Origin: JBBEAM01 sp040882845
Lineage (GTDB): Bacteria > Pseudomonadota > Alphaproteobacteria > Kiloniellales > DSM-21159
Assembly: GCA_040882845.1 (NCBI GenBank)
Contig: JBBEAM010000001.1
Location: 62,001-126,000 of the forward strand
Length of the DNA stretch: 64,000 nt
Direction of reading: 5' to 3'
The notes under the pieces were generated by a model. The model worked only from the letters and a program-made list of their open reading frames with translations. It ran no database searches and was not told where the DNA came from. The position numbers and the translations under genes are program-made. The stretch's first letter is position 1; each line of letters opens with the position of its first letter. This document shows, in pieces, positions 17,477 to 25,536 of this stretch.

Positions 17477-18796
17477 ATGTGGCGCGCCATTTTCTATTTC
17501 GTTCAGCTTGCCCTGCTGGTGGCCGTCGCGGTCTGGCTGGCCCGGCGGCCGGGCGCCGTGACCATCGACTGGCTCGGCCAGCGGATCGAGACCCAGGTCG
17601 GCATCCTGATCCTGGCGGTGCTGCTGTTCGCCGGGATCATCGCCCTGCTCTACCGCGGCTGGCGGGCGCTGTACCGGGCGCCCAAGGCGGTTGGCCACAG
17701 GCTCGACGAGAACCGCCGGCGCAAGGGCTACCGGGCGCTGACCCAGGGCATGGTGGCGGTCGCCGCCGGCGACGCCGAGGAGGCGCGCAAGCAGTCGCGC
17801 AAGGCCGACGTGCTGCTCGGCGAGCCGCCGCTGACCATGCTGCTCTCGGCCCAGGCGGCCCAGCTCAACGGCGACGAGGCTGCCGCCGAACGCTATTTCC
17901 AGGCGATGCTGGAGAACCAGGAGACCCGCTTCCTCGGTCTGCGCGGCCTGCTCACCCAGGCGCGCAAGCGCGGCGACGACGAGGCGGCGCTGGGCTATCT
18001 GCGCCAGGCCTACAAGCTGCGCCCGAATACGCCCTGGGTGCTGGAGAACCTCTCCGAGGTGTCGGAGCGGGTCGGGTCCTACGACGAGGCCGAGAAGACC
18101 CTGCGCGAGGCGCAGCGCCACCGCGCCCTGCCCAAGCCCGAGGCCGAGCACCGCCGCGCCGGGGTGCTGCTGCGCCGGGCCGCGGCCGAGCGCGAGCAAA
18201 GCCGTCCCGACCTGGCGCTCAAGGACGCCAAGGCGGCGCTCAAGCTGGAGCCCGATCTGGTGCCGGCGGCGGTGATGCTGGCCGAGATGCAGGCGAGCGC
18301 CAGCGACCCGCGCCGCGCCCTCAAGACCCTGGAGAAGGCCTGGGCGCAGAAGCCCGACCCGGCGCTGAGCGAGGCGGCGCGCCGGCTGCTCAAGGGGGAA
18401 AAGCCGCTCGATCTCTACCGCAGGATCCAGAAGCTGGTGGCGGCGCGCCCCGGCGAGCTGGAGTCCGCCCTGGCGCTGGCCGAGGCGGCGCTGGAGGCCA
18501 AGCTCTGGGGCGAGGCGCGGCGCCACCTCGCGCCCTTTACCGGGGCCGAGGCGCCGCCGCGCCGGGTCTGCGTCCTGATGGCCGAGCTGGAGGAGGCCGA
18601 GCACGGCGACCTCGGCGCGGCGCGCGACTGGCTGCTGAAGGGCGAGCGCCTGCACATCCTGCCGCCGCCGGCGCCCCCGGCCGCCAAGGCCGCGGCGCGC
18701 CATGCCCAGGAAGACGCCCGCGATGCGGGCGAGGCGAAAGACGAGGCCGCGCAGGGCGGCAGCACCGAAATCGCGCTGCGCAACGCCGCCTCGTAA
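17477..18796 (+). CDS. hemY: HemY-like tetratricopeptide membrane protein
   Basis: A 439-residue protein with two N-terminal membrane segments (about residues 4-22 and 40-62), then the HemY_N signature RAPKAVGHRLDENRRRKGYRALTQGMVAVAAGD. A TPR-rich C-terminal domain follows, with helical repeats such as EAALGYLRQAYKLRPNTPW and SYDEAEKTLREAQ. HemY accompanies hemC and hemD in proteobacteria and is thought to scaffold late steps or envelope processes; its exact role is unsettled. It starts 13 nt after the mitofilin-like gene and closes the operon. Confidence 0.9.
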   Translation: MWRAIFYFVQLALLVAVAVWLARRPGAVTIDWLGQRIETQVGILILAVLLFAGIIALLYRGWRALYRAPKAVGHRLDENRRRKGYRALTQGMVAVAAGDAEEARKQSRKADVLLGEPPLTMLLSAQAAQLNGDEAAAERYFQAMLENQETRFLGLRGLLTQARKRGDDEAALGYLRQAYKLRPNTPWVLENLSEVSERVGSYDEAEKTLREAQRHRALPKPEAEHRRAGVLLRRAAAEREQSRPDLALKDAKAALKLEPDLVPAAVMLAEMQASASDPRRALKTLEKAWAQKPDPALSEAARRLLKGEKPLDLYRRIQKLVAARPGELESALALAEAALEAKLWGEARRHLAPFTGAEAPPRRVCVLMAELEEAEHGDLGAARDWLLKGERLHILPPPAPPAAKAAARHAQEDARDAGEAKDEAAQGGSTEIALRNAAS

Positions 18797-18809
18797 AGCC
18801 ACTCCGCGA

Positions 18810-18838
18810 TTGACGCTGCCCGGCCGCCGCAGTATTGA
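18810..18838 (+). promoter_or_regulatory. Possible sigma-70 promoter ahead of tRNA-Thr
   Basis: TTGACG (18810-18815) and TATTGA (18833-18838) are separated by 17 nt and lie between the hemY stop and the tRNA. The distance to the tRNA 5' end is about 110 nt, long but possible for a processed precursor. Assigned by eye only. Confidence 0.4.
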
Positions 18839-18947
18839 GAGGCCCTTCGGCCCGGCCCTGGAGTTTCCTGGGAAGCGGCCGAAATGCAGGCCCCGCGCAC
18901 GTCGCGGGATGCGCCCCGGGAGCACCCAGACCGCTCCGGGCCCAGGC

Positions 18948-19023
18948 GCCGCTTTAGCTCAGTTGGTAGAGCACCTCATTCGTAATGAGGGGGTCGTTGG
19001 TTCGAGTCCGACAAGCGGCACCA
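18948..19023 (+). tRNA. tRNA-Thr (anticodon CGU)
   Basis: A complete 76-nt cloverleaf. The acceptor stem pairs GCCGCTT with AAGCGGC, the D-arm is GCTC/GAGC, the anticodon stem CCTCA/TGAGG holds the loop TTCGTAA (C34 G35 U36), and the T-arm contains GTTCGAG. The discriminator A and CCA are encoded. It decodes ACG. A T-run follows immediately. Its 3' end abuts the low-GC restriction-modification island, a position typical of integration targets. Confidence 0.97.
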
Positions 19024-19134
19024 TTTTTGCGGCGCATGGGTTTTCAGCCCCTTTTTTCTGGGGGTCCGATATCCGTCGATGCGCCTCGGCGGCGCTTACG
19101 ACGCGTTCTTGCCCCGCCGATCGCAGGCATAAAT

Positions 19135-19923
19135 CTAACGGTAGTTACGGATTGCGCGCTGATCGAGCTTGTCTGCCGCGACAAGGCGATAGTGTCGCTC
19201 TTCAACAACTTTGATTTCATCGTCCTGGAGCGTCAATTCGAAGAGCGCGATAACTCTATTGTCCATGAATTGTGCGGCGACCGCACGGCAGCGCATTTCA
19301 CTAAATTTTTCTTCGACGAAGCGAATGTCCTGCGCGGTTTGAACGATCCCAATTTGGTCTTTACCTCCTTTCGCTTGCACGGGGATTACATAGTGGAAAC
19401 CCCGTTTGTCTATTCCGACGTACAGCTCATCGATCTCAATTTGGCCAATTCCGGTTACCGTGGTGCGGAGGTGGTTTTGGAGACTGTAAGTGGTAAGGCT
19501 AAGGAAGGTATCGACCAACCGATTGTATCGCACGATGGCAAGAAGTGCCTGTTCGTCGTCAAGCGCATATGCGCGGATCAACTCTGGTGTTGCATCGGGA
19601 ATATCGATCAAAGCAAGATCGCCGCGCGGAAAAATGCGGTTTATTTTTACCAGCGAGAAGCGATAAAGGGATCGTCCCCTGAGCTCTATTACCCACTCCA
19701 TACCTTCGGGTTGAGTGGCGAGTATGCTAGAGGGCAAATCGGTTCGGAAGCGGAAGGAGTAAATCACATCTCCAAGGTTATCTGGGAGTTGGATTTTAAG
19801 ATCCCTAGCCGCGTCCTTAATTTCCTGGCGCGTAAATTCGAGTTTAGTAGCGACTTTCCTATAGTGGTCGAAGAAAATTTTCTCGATAAGCGCCTGATAG
19901 CGGTTGTGCGATTTCTTCGACAT
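19135..19923 (-). CDS. Putative restriction endonuclease of unrecognised family
   Basis: A 262-residue protein with no family I recognise. The first 100 residues are helical then beta-rich. The segment around 161-187 reads QIEIDELYVG, a short spacer, then VIPVQAKGG. This fits a PD-(D/E)XK-type nuclease core with E163/D165 as the acidic residue and Q183-x-K185 as the (E/Q)xK pair. It is encoded 7 nt downstream of a C5-cytosine methyltransferase, which itself follows vsr. That is the expected place for the cognate type II endonuclease. Starting at the ATG at 19923 avoids a long overlap with the methyltransferase. Function is inferred from motif plus context. Confidence 0.6.
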   Translation of the reverse strand: MSKKSHNRYQALIEKIFFDHYRKVATKLEFTRQEIKDAARDLKIQLPDNLGDVIYSFRFRTDLPSSILATQPEGMEWVIELRGRSLYRFSLVKINRIFPRGDLALIDIPDATPELIRAYALDDEQALLAIVRYNRLVDTFLSLTTYSLQNHLRTTVTGIGQIEIDELYVGIDKRGFHYVIPVQAKGGKDQIGIVQTAQDIRFVEEKFSEMRCRAVAAQFMDNRVIALFELTLQDDEIKVVEERHYRLVAADKLDQRAIRNYR

Positions 19924-19930
19924 GCACGAT

Positions 19931-21244
19931 CTACCCAGCCAGCCGTTCGCTCTCGATTTCCGTCTGACGCCGCTTCTTGGCCCCGCTCTTTTTATTTCTG
20001 CGGCCAATCGGATTAGAGATGCCCCAAAATTCGGCTGCTTCAGACAAATCCATACGGAGCAGAGATACATCCCCTAGTTTCAAAGTTTCATTTGGGAATA
20101 CCGGATTTCGACCGAGCGCAGCGAGAATCTGGCTTCCAACAGCGCGCGCAAGGGGAGGGGGAACGGCGTTTCCGATCTGGCGTGCGCCATGCCACTTGGT
20201 AGAATGTAAACGAAACCAATCGGGAAACCCATGAAGTCGCGCCATTTCGCGCACCGTAATGCAGCGAGGGCGCTCATAGTGAATAGGGCGCGGGCTAGTA
20301 AATGCACCTCGGGCAGCATCGGTTCCTGCGCGTAGGGTATTCGAAACACCGTTAACCGGCAGTTTGAAAAACCGAGAGATCGGCTCAACCGTACCGGGCT
20401 GCGTTTCGGCAAAGCGCCGGCGCGAAATATCGGTATGCACGGTCCTGCGGCTTGACGTTAGTAAGCGGGGCTTCCACGCGCGAATATATCCATAGTGCCA
20501 GGCGTCGTTATCGAGGCACCGAAGCTCACGCGCATATTCGCTTGGAGGGCCCCAGGTGTCGGTCGTTACTTCGTCGGTCTCGGAAAGCTCGAGAAAGCTC
20601 TCGGCCTCCGGTAAATCGCCCAAGGCATCGAAGCAAGAAGGACCGGCAGGAAGTCCTCCGTTGGACCTACTAGCAGCGATAGTGACCCGTTCTGGGTATT
20701 TCGGGATGGGTCGACCGTTCTTGGTTCCCATCAAAATCAACCGCTCTCGATCTTGCGGAACGCCAAAAGAGGAAGCGTTCAGTACCTGCCATTGCTTCTG
20801 AACGTCGTATCCGAACGATTCGAACTCCTCGATTAATTCTTCGAGGAATTTCCGATGCTTACCGACAGTTAGCCCTTTAACGTTCTCGAAAACGAAATAG
20901 GCCGCGTCGAGCTCGGATACGATACGCACGAAGTCTTTCACCAAAGCGTTGCGTGGATCGTCTAGCGCCCGTTGACCGATCAGGGAAAAACCCTGGCAGG
21001 GTGCGCCGCCGAATACGACATCGATCTGCCGACTGCCCAAGTTAGCGCGGTCCCGAATCTCAGCTCCTGTCAAACCGACTACCGACTTCGGTATCACTGC
21101 ACATTTGGGAAAGTTGAAAGCGTGGACTGCTGCATGAACGGGGTCTATCTCCACTGCCGCCACTACATCGAAGCCGGCTTGTTCGAAGCCGAGCGAAAGA
21201 CCGCCTGCGCCTGAAAACAGGTCGATACCAATAGGCCTATTCAT
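19931..21244 (-). CDS. DNA (cytosine-5-)-methyltransferase
   Basis: A 437-residue type II C5-methyltransferase with the canonical motifs in order: motif I IDLFSGAGGLSLGFEQAG at the very N-terminus, motif IV GGAPCQGFSLIGQR with the catalytic Cys, motif VI FVFENVKGL, motif VIII SSFGVPQDRERLILMG, a target-recognition region, and motif X ARQIGNAVPPPLARAVG. The ATG at 21244 puts motif I a few residues from the start, as is usual. An upstream ATG at 21295 is possible. Flanked by vsr and the putative endonuclease. The recognition sequence is not predictable from this reading. Confidence 0.93.
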   Translation of the reverse strand: MNRPIGIDLFSGAGGLSLGFEQAGFDVVAAVEIDPVHAAVHAFNFPKCAVIPKSVVGLTGAEIRDRANLGSRQIDVVFGGAPCQGFSLIGQRALDDPRNALVKDFVRIVSELDAAYFVFENVKGLTVGKHRKFLEELIEEFESFGYDVQKQWQVLNASSFGVPQDRERLILMGTKNGRPIPKYPERVTIAASRSNGGLPAGPSCFDALGDLPEAESFLELSETDEVTTDTWGPPSEYARELRCLDNDAWHYGYIRAWKPRLLTSSRRTVHTDISRRRFAETQPGTVEPISRFFKLPVNGVSNTLRAGTDAARGAFTSPRPIHYERPRCITVREMARLHGFPDWFRLHSTKWHGARQIGNAVPPPLARAVGSQILAALGRNPVFPNETLKLGDVSLLRMDLSEAAEFWGISNPIGRRNKKSGAKKRRQTEIESERLAG

Positions 21245-21326
21245 CCGTATAGCCCCACTCAAATGTTCTCGTTTAGTTCTATCAACTCCGAACATATTGC
21301 AGGGTCTCAGTTTAGGCAACCGAAAT

Positions 21327-21737
21327 CTAGGGCCATTCAAGGAAATCGACGAGTCTAGCGATAACAGCCTCTAGAGACCTGAGTTCGCATTGCCAGACTA
21401 CTTCCACAGACCAACCTGCATCCTTGAGCGCGGATACGTTTTTGCGGTCTCGCATCCGGTTTTTCTGAATTTTCGGCTCCCAATAATCGAGCCTGCTCTT
21501 TGGGAGACGGCCCCAGCGGCAGTTGTGTCCATGCCAAAAGCACCCATGAACGAAGATCGCCTTCCGACGGCTGGGAAAGACGAGGTCGGGAGAACCAGGC
21601 AGGTCTCGTCTATGCAAGCGGTAACGATAGCCAAGTCGGTGTAAGGCTCTGCGGACGACAAGCTCGGGCCGTGTGTTTTTCGTAGCCACACTGGCCATTA
21701 TGCGGCTTCGTCGCTGCGAATCGACATGATCGGGCAT
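21327..21737 (-). CDS. vsr: Very short patch repair endonuclease Vsr
   Basis: A 136-residue Vsr nuclease that nicks 5' of the T in T:G mismatches created by deamination of 5-methylcytosine. Visible are VDSQRRSRIMASVATKNTRPE, the LPGSPDLVFPSRRKAIFVHGCFWHGHNC core with catalytic Asp and zinc-binding Cys/His residues, and the C-terminal GWSVEVVWQCEL strand with the last zinc cysteine. Length is normal. It is the first gene of the three-gene restriction-modification set and presumably protects against mutation at that methyltransferase's sites. Confidence 0.93.
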   Translation of the reverse strand: MPDHVDSQRRSRIMASVATKNTRPELVVRRALHRLGYRYRLHRRDLPGSPDLVFPSRRKAIFVHGCFWHGHNCRWGRLPKSRLDYWEPKIQKNRMRDRKNVSALKDAGWSVEVVWQCELRSLEAVIARLVDFLEWP

Positions 21738-21971
21738 TTCGATACTCTAGCGGATTCGATCAGGTTTCATCTAGCAGTGCACGCTACGCCCGCACCGGTA
21801 ACCCCTACTTCCCCCGCTGCGCCTCTCGCATTTCGCGCTGCTATCCACCTACTGCTGTAGGACGGTGTGCGCGCAAAGTATGGGGGAACCTGAGCGTCGG
21901 GGCGGAGAAGGGAAGTGGGGGACGGCGCGCTGATCGCAAATGTTCGACGCGGCAAGGCTCCCGCAAAAACC

Positions 21972-22451
21972 CTAGATCCAGCGCCGCACCCGCCGCTTGT
22001 AGGCGAGGTAGGGCGCGCCGAATGTGCGCTCCAGGTAGGCCTCCTCGGGCGCGATGGCATAGATCTGCAGCAGCCAGCCGCAAAGCGGGGTCAGGAGCAG
22101 AATCCAGAGGTTCCACAGCAGCACGGCAAAGCCGAGGCAGACGAGGACCATCTGCAGGTACATCGGGTTGCGGGTGAAGCGGTAGGGGCCGCGCACGAGG
22201 ATCTCCGGGGTCGGCTCCCAGGGCTTGGGGCTCTGTCCGCTGCGGCGGAACAGCAGCACCGGCCAGGCGCCGAGCGCCAGGATCGCTCCGGCGACGATCG
22301 CGCCGCCCAGCCAGTAGCGCGCCGGGGCGGCCAGCGCGAAGCCGGGATCGAGCGGCCAGAGGAACTCCAGCCCGGCCCCGATCAGAACCGTCGCCAGGGG
22401 AACCGCCGGCGGGAAGAACCGCGTGGCGGCGTCGCGCTGCTGCTCGCGCAT
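21972..22451 (-). CDS. Isoprenylcysteine carboxyl methyltransferase-like membrane protein
   Basis: A 159-residue protein with four to five membrane segments and the ICMT/PEMT-family signature PEILVRGPYRFTRNPMYLQMVLV (about residues 77-99), followed near the C-terminus by PEEAYLERTFGAPYLAYKRRVRRWI. Bacterial members are SAM-dependent lipid or small-molecule methyltransferases, or are uncharacterised. The ATG at 22451 is preferred over an upstream start at 22541 because the added residues are basic and not membrane-like. It is the first normal-GC gene after the restriction island. Confidence 0.8.
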   Translation of the reverse strand: MREQQRDAATRFFPPAVPLATVLIGAGLEFLWPLDPGFALAAPARYWLGGAIVAGAILALGAWPVLLFRRSGQSPKPWEPTPEILVRGPYRFTRNPMYLQMVLVCLGFAVLLWNLWILLLTPLCGWLLQIYAIAPEEAYLERTFGAPYLAYKRRVRRWI

Positions 22452-22612
22452 CGGAACCTGCCTCGCCAGAGCCTGAAGACGGCCAGCATAGACCAGGGTG
22501 GTGCGCCGCGGCGAGCCGCGCGTTGCCGCCCCCCCTTTCATCCTCCGCTAACCATTGCGATCCAGACTCTGGCGCGATCGCGCTGCGGCGCTACCGGCGG
22601 GAGGAGGGGAGG

Positions 22613-22810
22613 ATGTTCGCTCTGTTGCGGGTGCTCGGCACGGCGCTGCTGCTCGGGCTTATCGGCTTCGTGCTCGGCTTCTTCGGGCCGATGCTCCTGG
22701 CGCAGGATGCGAATCAGGGGCCGCTGCTCGGGATTTTCATCACCGGGCCCGGCGGCCTGCTGCTCGGTCTCGTGGTCGGCGTGATCCGCGAACTGCGGCG
22801 GCCGGCCTAA
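22613..22810 (+). CDS. Small two-helix membrane protein
   Basis: A 65-residue protein with two hydrophobic helices (about residues 5-27 and 38-57), a short QDANQG loop, and a basic C-terminus RELRRPA. A strong ribosome-binding site, GGAGGGGAGG, lies directly before the ATG at 22613, which supports it being real. No family recognised. Its stop overlaps that of the tiny convergent gene at 22807-22959 within the tetranucleotide CTAA. Confidence 0.65.
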   Translation: MFALLRVLGTALLLGLIGFVLGFFGPMLLAQDANQGPLLGIFITGPGGLLLGLVVGVIRELRRPA

Positions 22811-22959
22811 CGCTGCTTGCTGGCGGTGTCCGCGATCACCTCGACGGCCGAGCGGTTCTCGGCCACCGGTTCGACGGAGGGCTGCGGCAGCACCGCGACC
22901 ACCGTCACCATCGCCAGCGAGAAGACGAACAGGGAAAGGGAAAGGACGCTCTTCGACAT
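22807..22959 (-). CDS. Tiny membrane-anchored protein (50 aa)
   Basis: A short reading frame of 50 residues starting MSKSVLSLSLFVFSLAMVTVV. It has one N-terminal hydrophobic helix or signal anchor (about residues 4-24) and a polar tail ending ADTASKQR. There is no strong ribosome-binding site. It is supported by a natural protein-like pattern and by stop-codon overlap with the convergent small membrane protein. No family recognised. Confidence 0.45.
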   Translation of the reverse strand: MSKSVLSLSLFVFSLAMVTVVAVLPQPSVEPVAENRSAVEVIADTASKQR

Positions 22960-23126
22960 GCCGCGAGTCTAGCGGCGGCGGGTAAAAAAACCCTTACCGC
23001 GGCAAAGCTTTCGCTGCCCCCGCGAAAAGCCGGCTGCACAGCTCTTTTCCGCGCCGCGGCTCTCGCAATTGACGGCGCGATCCCCCATCTTGCCGTGGAG
23101 TGCTGCGAGGGAAGGAACAGGCGAAT

Positions 23127-24041
23127 TTGAGCGTCGAGGCGGAGACGGGACAGAACGGCGGGGCCGGCGACTCCGCCCTGCGCGCGCGGCTGCGCAGCCT
23201 GGTGGAAAGCCGCCTGTTCCAGCATGCGATCATCGCCCTGATCGTCGTCAACGCCGTCACCCTGGGGCTGGAAACCAGCGCCCGCGCCATGGCCGCCGCC
23301 GGGCCGCTGCTGGTCGCCCTCGACAAGGTCATCCTCGCCGTCTTCGTGGTCGAGCTGCTGGCCAAGCTCTACGTCTATCGCGGCGGCTTCTGGCGGCAGC
23401 CCTGGAACGTCTTCGACTTCATCGTGGTGGCCATCGCCCTGATGCCCGCCGCCGGGCCGCTCTCGGTGCTGCGGGCGCTGCGCATCCTGCGCGTGCTGCG
23501 GCTGATTTCCAGCGTCAAGTCGCTGCGCCGCGTGGTCGGCGGCCTGCTGCAGGCGATCCCCGGCATGGGCTCGATCGTGCTGCTGATCGGGCTGATCTTC
23601 TACGTCGCGGCGGTGATCGCGACAAAGCTGTTCGGCGCCGAGTTCCCGCAGTGGTTCGGGACCATCGGCGACTCGGCCTTCAGCCTGTTCCAGATCATGA
23701 CCCTGGAGTCCTGGTCGATGGGCATCGTGCGCCCGGTGATGGAGGTCTATCCCTACGCCTGGGTCTTCTTCGTGCCCTTCATCGTCGCCACCACCTTCAC
23801 GGTGATGAACCTCTTCATCGGCATCATCGTCGACGCCATGCAGCGCGAGCACGGCGCCGAGCTGGCGGCCGAGACCGAGGCGCAGGAAAAGACCGCCGCC
23901 AAGGCCGAGGCGCGCCGCCAGGACCGCCTGGAGGACCTGACCCGGGAGATCTCGGCGCTGCGCGGCGAGGTGACGCGGCTCGCCGAACGCCAGGACGGCG
24001 ACGGCGGCGGTGGCGGCGGTGGCGGCGGGCGCAAGCCGTAG
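23127..24041 (+). CDS. Bacterial voltage-gated sodium channel (NaChBac/NavAb-type)
   Basis: About 304 residues forming one six-helix channel domain. S1 is near FQHAIIALIVVNAVTLGL, S3 is NVFDFIVVAIALMP, and S4 has four arginines at every third position in VLRALRILRVLRLIS. The pore selectivity filter is TLESWS, identical to the NaChBac/NavAb filter that favours sodium, in a homotetramer. S6 is TFTVMNLFIGIIVDAMQ, followed by a charged coiled coil and a poly-Gly tail. A TTG at 23127 after GAGGGAAGGA is preferred; a GTG at 23100 is possible. Confidence 0.9.
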   Translation: MSVEAETGQNGGAGDSALRARLRSLVESRLFQHAIIALIVVNAVTLGLETSARAMAAAGPLLVALDKVILAVFVVELLAKLYVYRGGFWRQPWNVFDFIVVAIALMPAAGPLSVLRALRILRVLRLISSVKSLRRVVGGLLQAIPGMGSIVLLIGLIFYVAAVIATKLFGAEFPQWFGTIGDSAFSLFQIMTLESWSMGIVRPVMEVYPYAWVFFVPFIVATTFTVMNLFIGIIVDAMQREHGAELAAETEAQEKTAAKAEARRQDRLEDLTREISALRGEVTRLAERQDGDGGGGGGGGGRKP

Positions 24042-24132
24042 GGCGGCTCGCCCTCGCCGCGGATGACGGCCGCGCCGCCTTCGGCTAGGCTCGGGCTTCA
24101 CGCAGCTTTGCAAGCCTGGTAGGGACCCTGCC

Positions 24133-25536
24133 GTGGAACGCCGCCTTGCCGCGATTCTGGCCGCCGACATGGCGGGTTACAGCCGGCTCATGGAGCAGGA
24201 CGAGGACGGCGTGCTGGCGCGGCAGAAGCACCACCGCCGCAGCCTGATCGACCCGGCGGTCGCCGAACGCGGCGGACGCATCGTCAAGTCCACCGGCGAC
24301 GGCCTGCTGGTCGAGTTCGCCTCGGCCCAGGACGCGGTACGCTGCGCCACCGAGATCCAGTCGCAGATGGCCGTGGAGGAGCGCGACAGCCCCTCCGACC
24401 GCCGCATCGCCTACCGGATCGGCATCAACCTGGGCGACGTGGTGTTCGAGGAGGGCGACATCTTCGGCGACGGGGTCAACATCGCGGCGCGCCTCGAAGG
24501 CATCGCCGAGCCCGGGGGGATCTGCATCTCCGGCGGGGTGCACGAGACCGTCGCCGAGCATGTCCGGCAGGGATTCCGCGACATGGGCAGGCAGCGGGTC
24601 AAGAACATCTCGCGGCCGATCCGCGTCTGGCAGTGGACGCCGAGCCCGGGCGCGGAACCCAAGCTCTCCGCCGCGGCGCAGCAGCAGCGCGTGCGCTTCG
24701 CCATCGCCCCGGACGGCGTGCAGCTCGCCTGGGCCAGCCTCGGCGAGGGGCTGCCTGTGCTCAAGGCGCCGCACTGGATGAACCATCTGGAGTACGAGTG
24801 GCGCAGCCCCCTCTTCGCGCCGCTGTACAGCGAACTCGCGAACCATTTCCAGCTGGTGCGCTTCGATCAGCGCGGCAACGGGCTTTCGGACTGGGATGCG
24901 CAGGAGATCAACGAGGACGCGATGGCCGGCGACATCGCCGCGGTCGCCGATGCGGCCGGGCTGAAGCGCTTCGCGCTGCTCGGTTTCTCGCAGGGCGCCG
25001 CCTTCGCGATCCGCTACGCCAACGAGAACCCGGAGCGGGTCGCCTGCCTGGTGCTGGTCGGCGGCTACCTGCGCGGCCGGATGAGACGCCCGGACCCGGA
25101 ACAGAAGCAGCTCTACGAGGCGCTGACGCTGACGATCCGGGACGGCTGGGGCTCGCCCAACCCGGTGTTCCGGCATTTCTTCACCTCGAGTTTCATCCCG
25201 GACAGCGGCGCCGAGAACGCCTCCTCCTTCGACGAGCTGCAGCGGATCGCGACCAGCCCGCAAAACGCGATCCGCATCTGGGAGATGAATGCGCAGATCG
25301 ACGCCAGCGAAGAGGCCCGGCGCGTCTCCGTCCCGACCCTGGTGCTGCACTGCCAGGGCGACCGGGTGGCGCCGATCGACGAAGGCCAGCGGGCGGCGCG
25401 GCTGATCCCGGGGGCGGCCTTCGTCGAGCTGCCGGGCAACAATCACATCCTCCTAGACGGGACCCCGGCCTTCGACCGCTTTTTCGAGGAACTGGTCGCC
25501 TTCGTCTCGGAACACCTCGAGGCCGCTCCAGCCTGA
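24133..25536 (+). CDS. Class III nucleotide cyclase fused to an alpha/beta hydrolase
   Basis: A 467-residue fusion. Residues 1-170 are a class III adenylate/guanylate cyclase domain with metal Asp12 (AILAADMAGYS), Lys52, metal Asp56 (KSTGDGLLVEF), and the transition-state pair Asn116/Arg120 in GDGVNIAARL, so it appears catalytically complete. Residues 185-465 are an alpha/beta hydrolase with nucleophile Ser286 in GFSQG, Asp410 in GDRVAP and His438 in GNNHILL, also complete. Starts at a GTG after GGTAGGGA. The product (cAMP or cGMP) and the hydrolase substrate are unknown. The hydrolase half may act as a ligand sensor for the cyclase. Confidence 0.88.
   Translation: MERRLAAILAADMAGYSRLMEQDEDGVLARQKHHRRSLIDPAVAERGGRIVKSTGDGLLVEFASAQDAVRCATEIQSQMAVEERDSPSDRRIAYRIGINLGDVVFEEGDIFGDGVNIAARLEGIAEPGGICISGGVHETVAEHVRQGFRDMGRQRVKNISRPIRVWQWTPSPGAEPKLSAAAQQQRVRFAIAPDGVQLAWASLGEGLPVLKAPHWMNHLEYEWRSPLFAPLYSELANHFQLVRFDQRGNGLSDWDAQEINEDAMAGDIAAVADAAGLKRFALLGFSQGAAFAIRYANENPERVACLVLVGGYLRGRMRRPDPEQKQLYEALTLTIRDGWGSPNPVFRHFFTSSFIPDSGAENASSFDELQRIATSPQNAIRIWEMNAQIDASEEARRVSVPTLVLHCQGDRVAPIDEGQRAARLIPGAAFVELPGNNHILLDGTPAFDRFFEELVAFVSEHLEAAPA

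Larger units (their letters stand above)
19024..21900. other. Low-GC genomic island next to tRNA-Thr (restriction-modification cluster)
   Basis: Base composition falls from roughly 70 percent G+C in the haem operon to about half in this stretch (estimated by eye from sample lines), and rises again by about 21.95 kb. The three genes inside are all minus strand: vsr, C5-methyltransferase, and a putative endonuclease. No integrase was seen, and no repeat of the tRNA 3' end was found by eye at the far side. Both outer boundaries are approximate. Confidence 0.6.

Noticed and set aside
14803..17490. Very long minus-strand open frame opposite hemC-hemD-mitofilin
   Set aside because: It lies entirely antisense to four well-supported genes. 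Its translation is Arg/Gly/Ala/Pro-rich with no motif, typical of shadow frames in high-GC DNA.
18985..20016. Plus-strand open frame starting inside tRNA-Thr and running through the RM island
   Set aside because: It begins within the tRNA and is opposite the putative endonuclease gene, whose minus-strand translation is far more protein-like.
19024..21971. Possible prophage or integrative element ending at an att repeat
   Set aside because: No integrase, phage structural gene or repeat of the tRNA 3' end was seen in this stretch; it is kept only as a probable genomic island.
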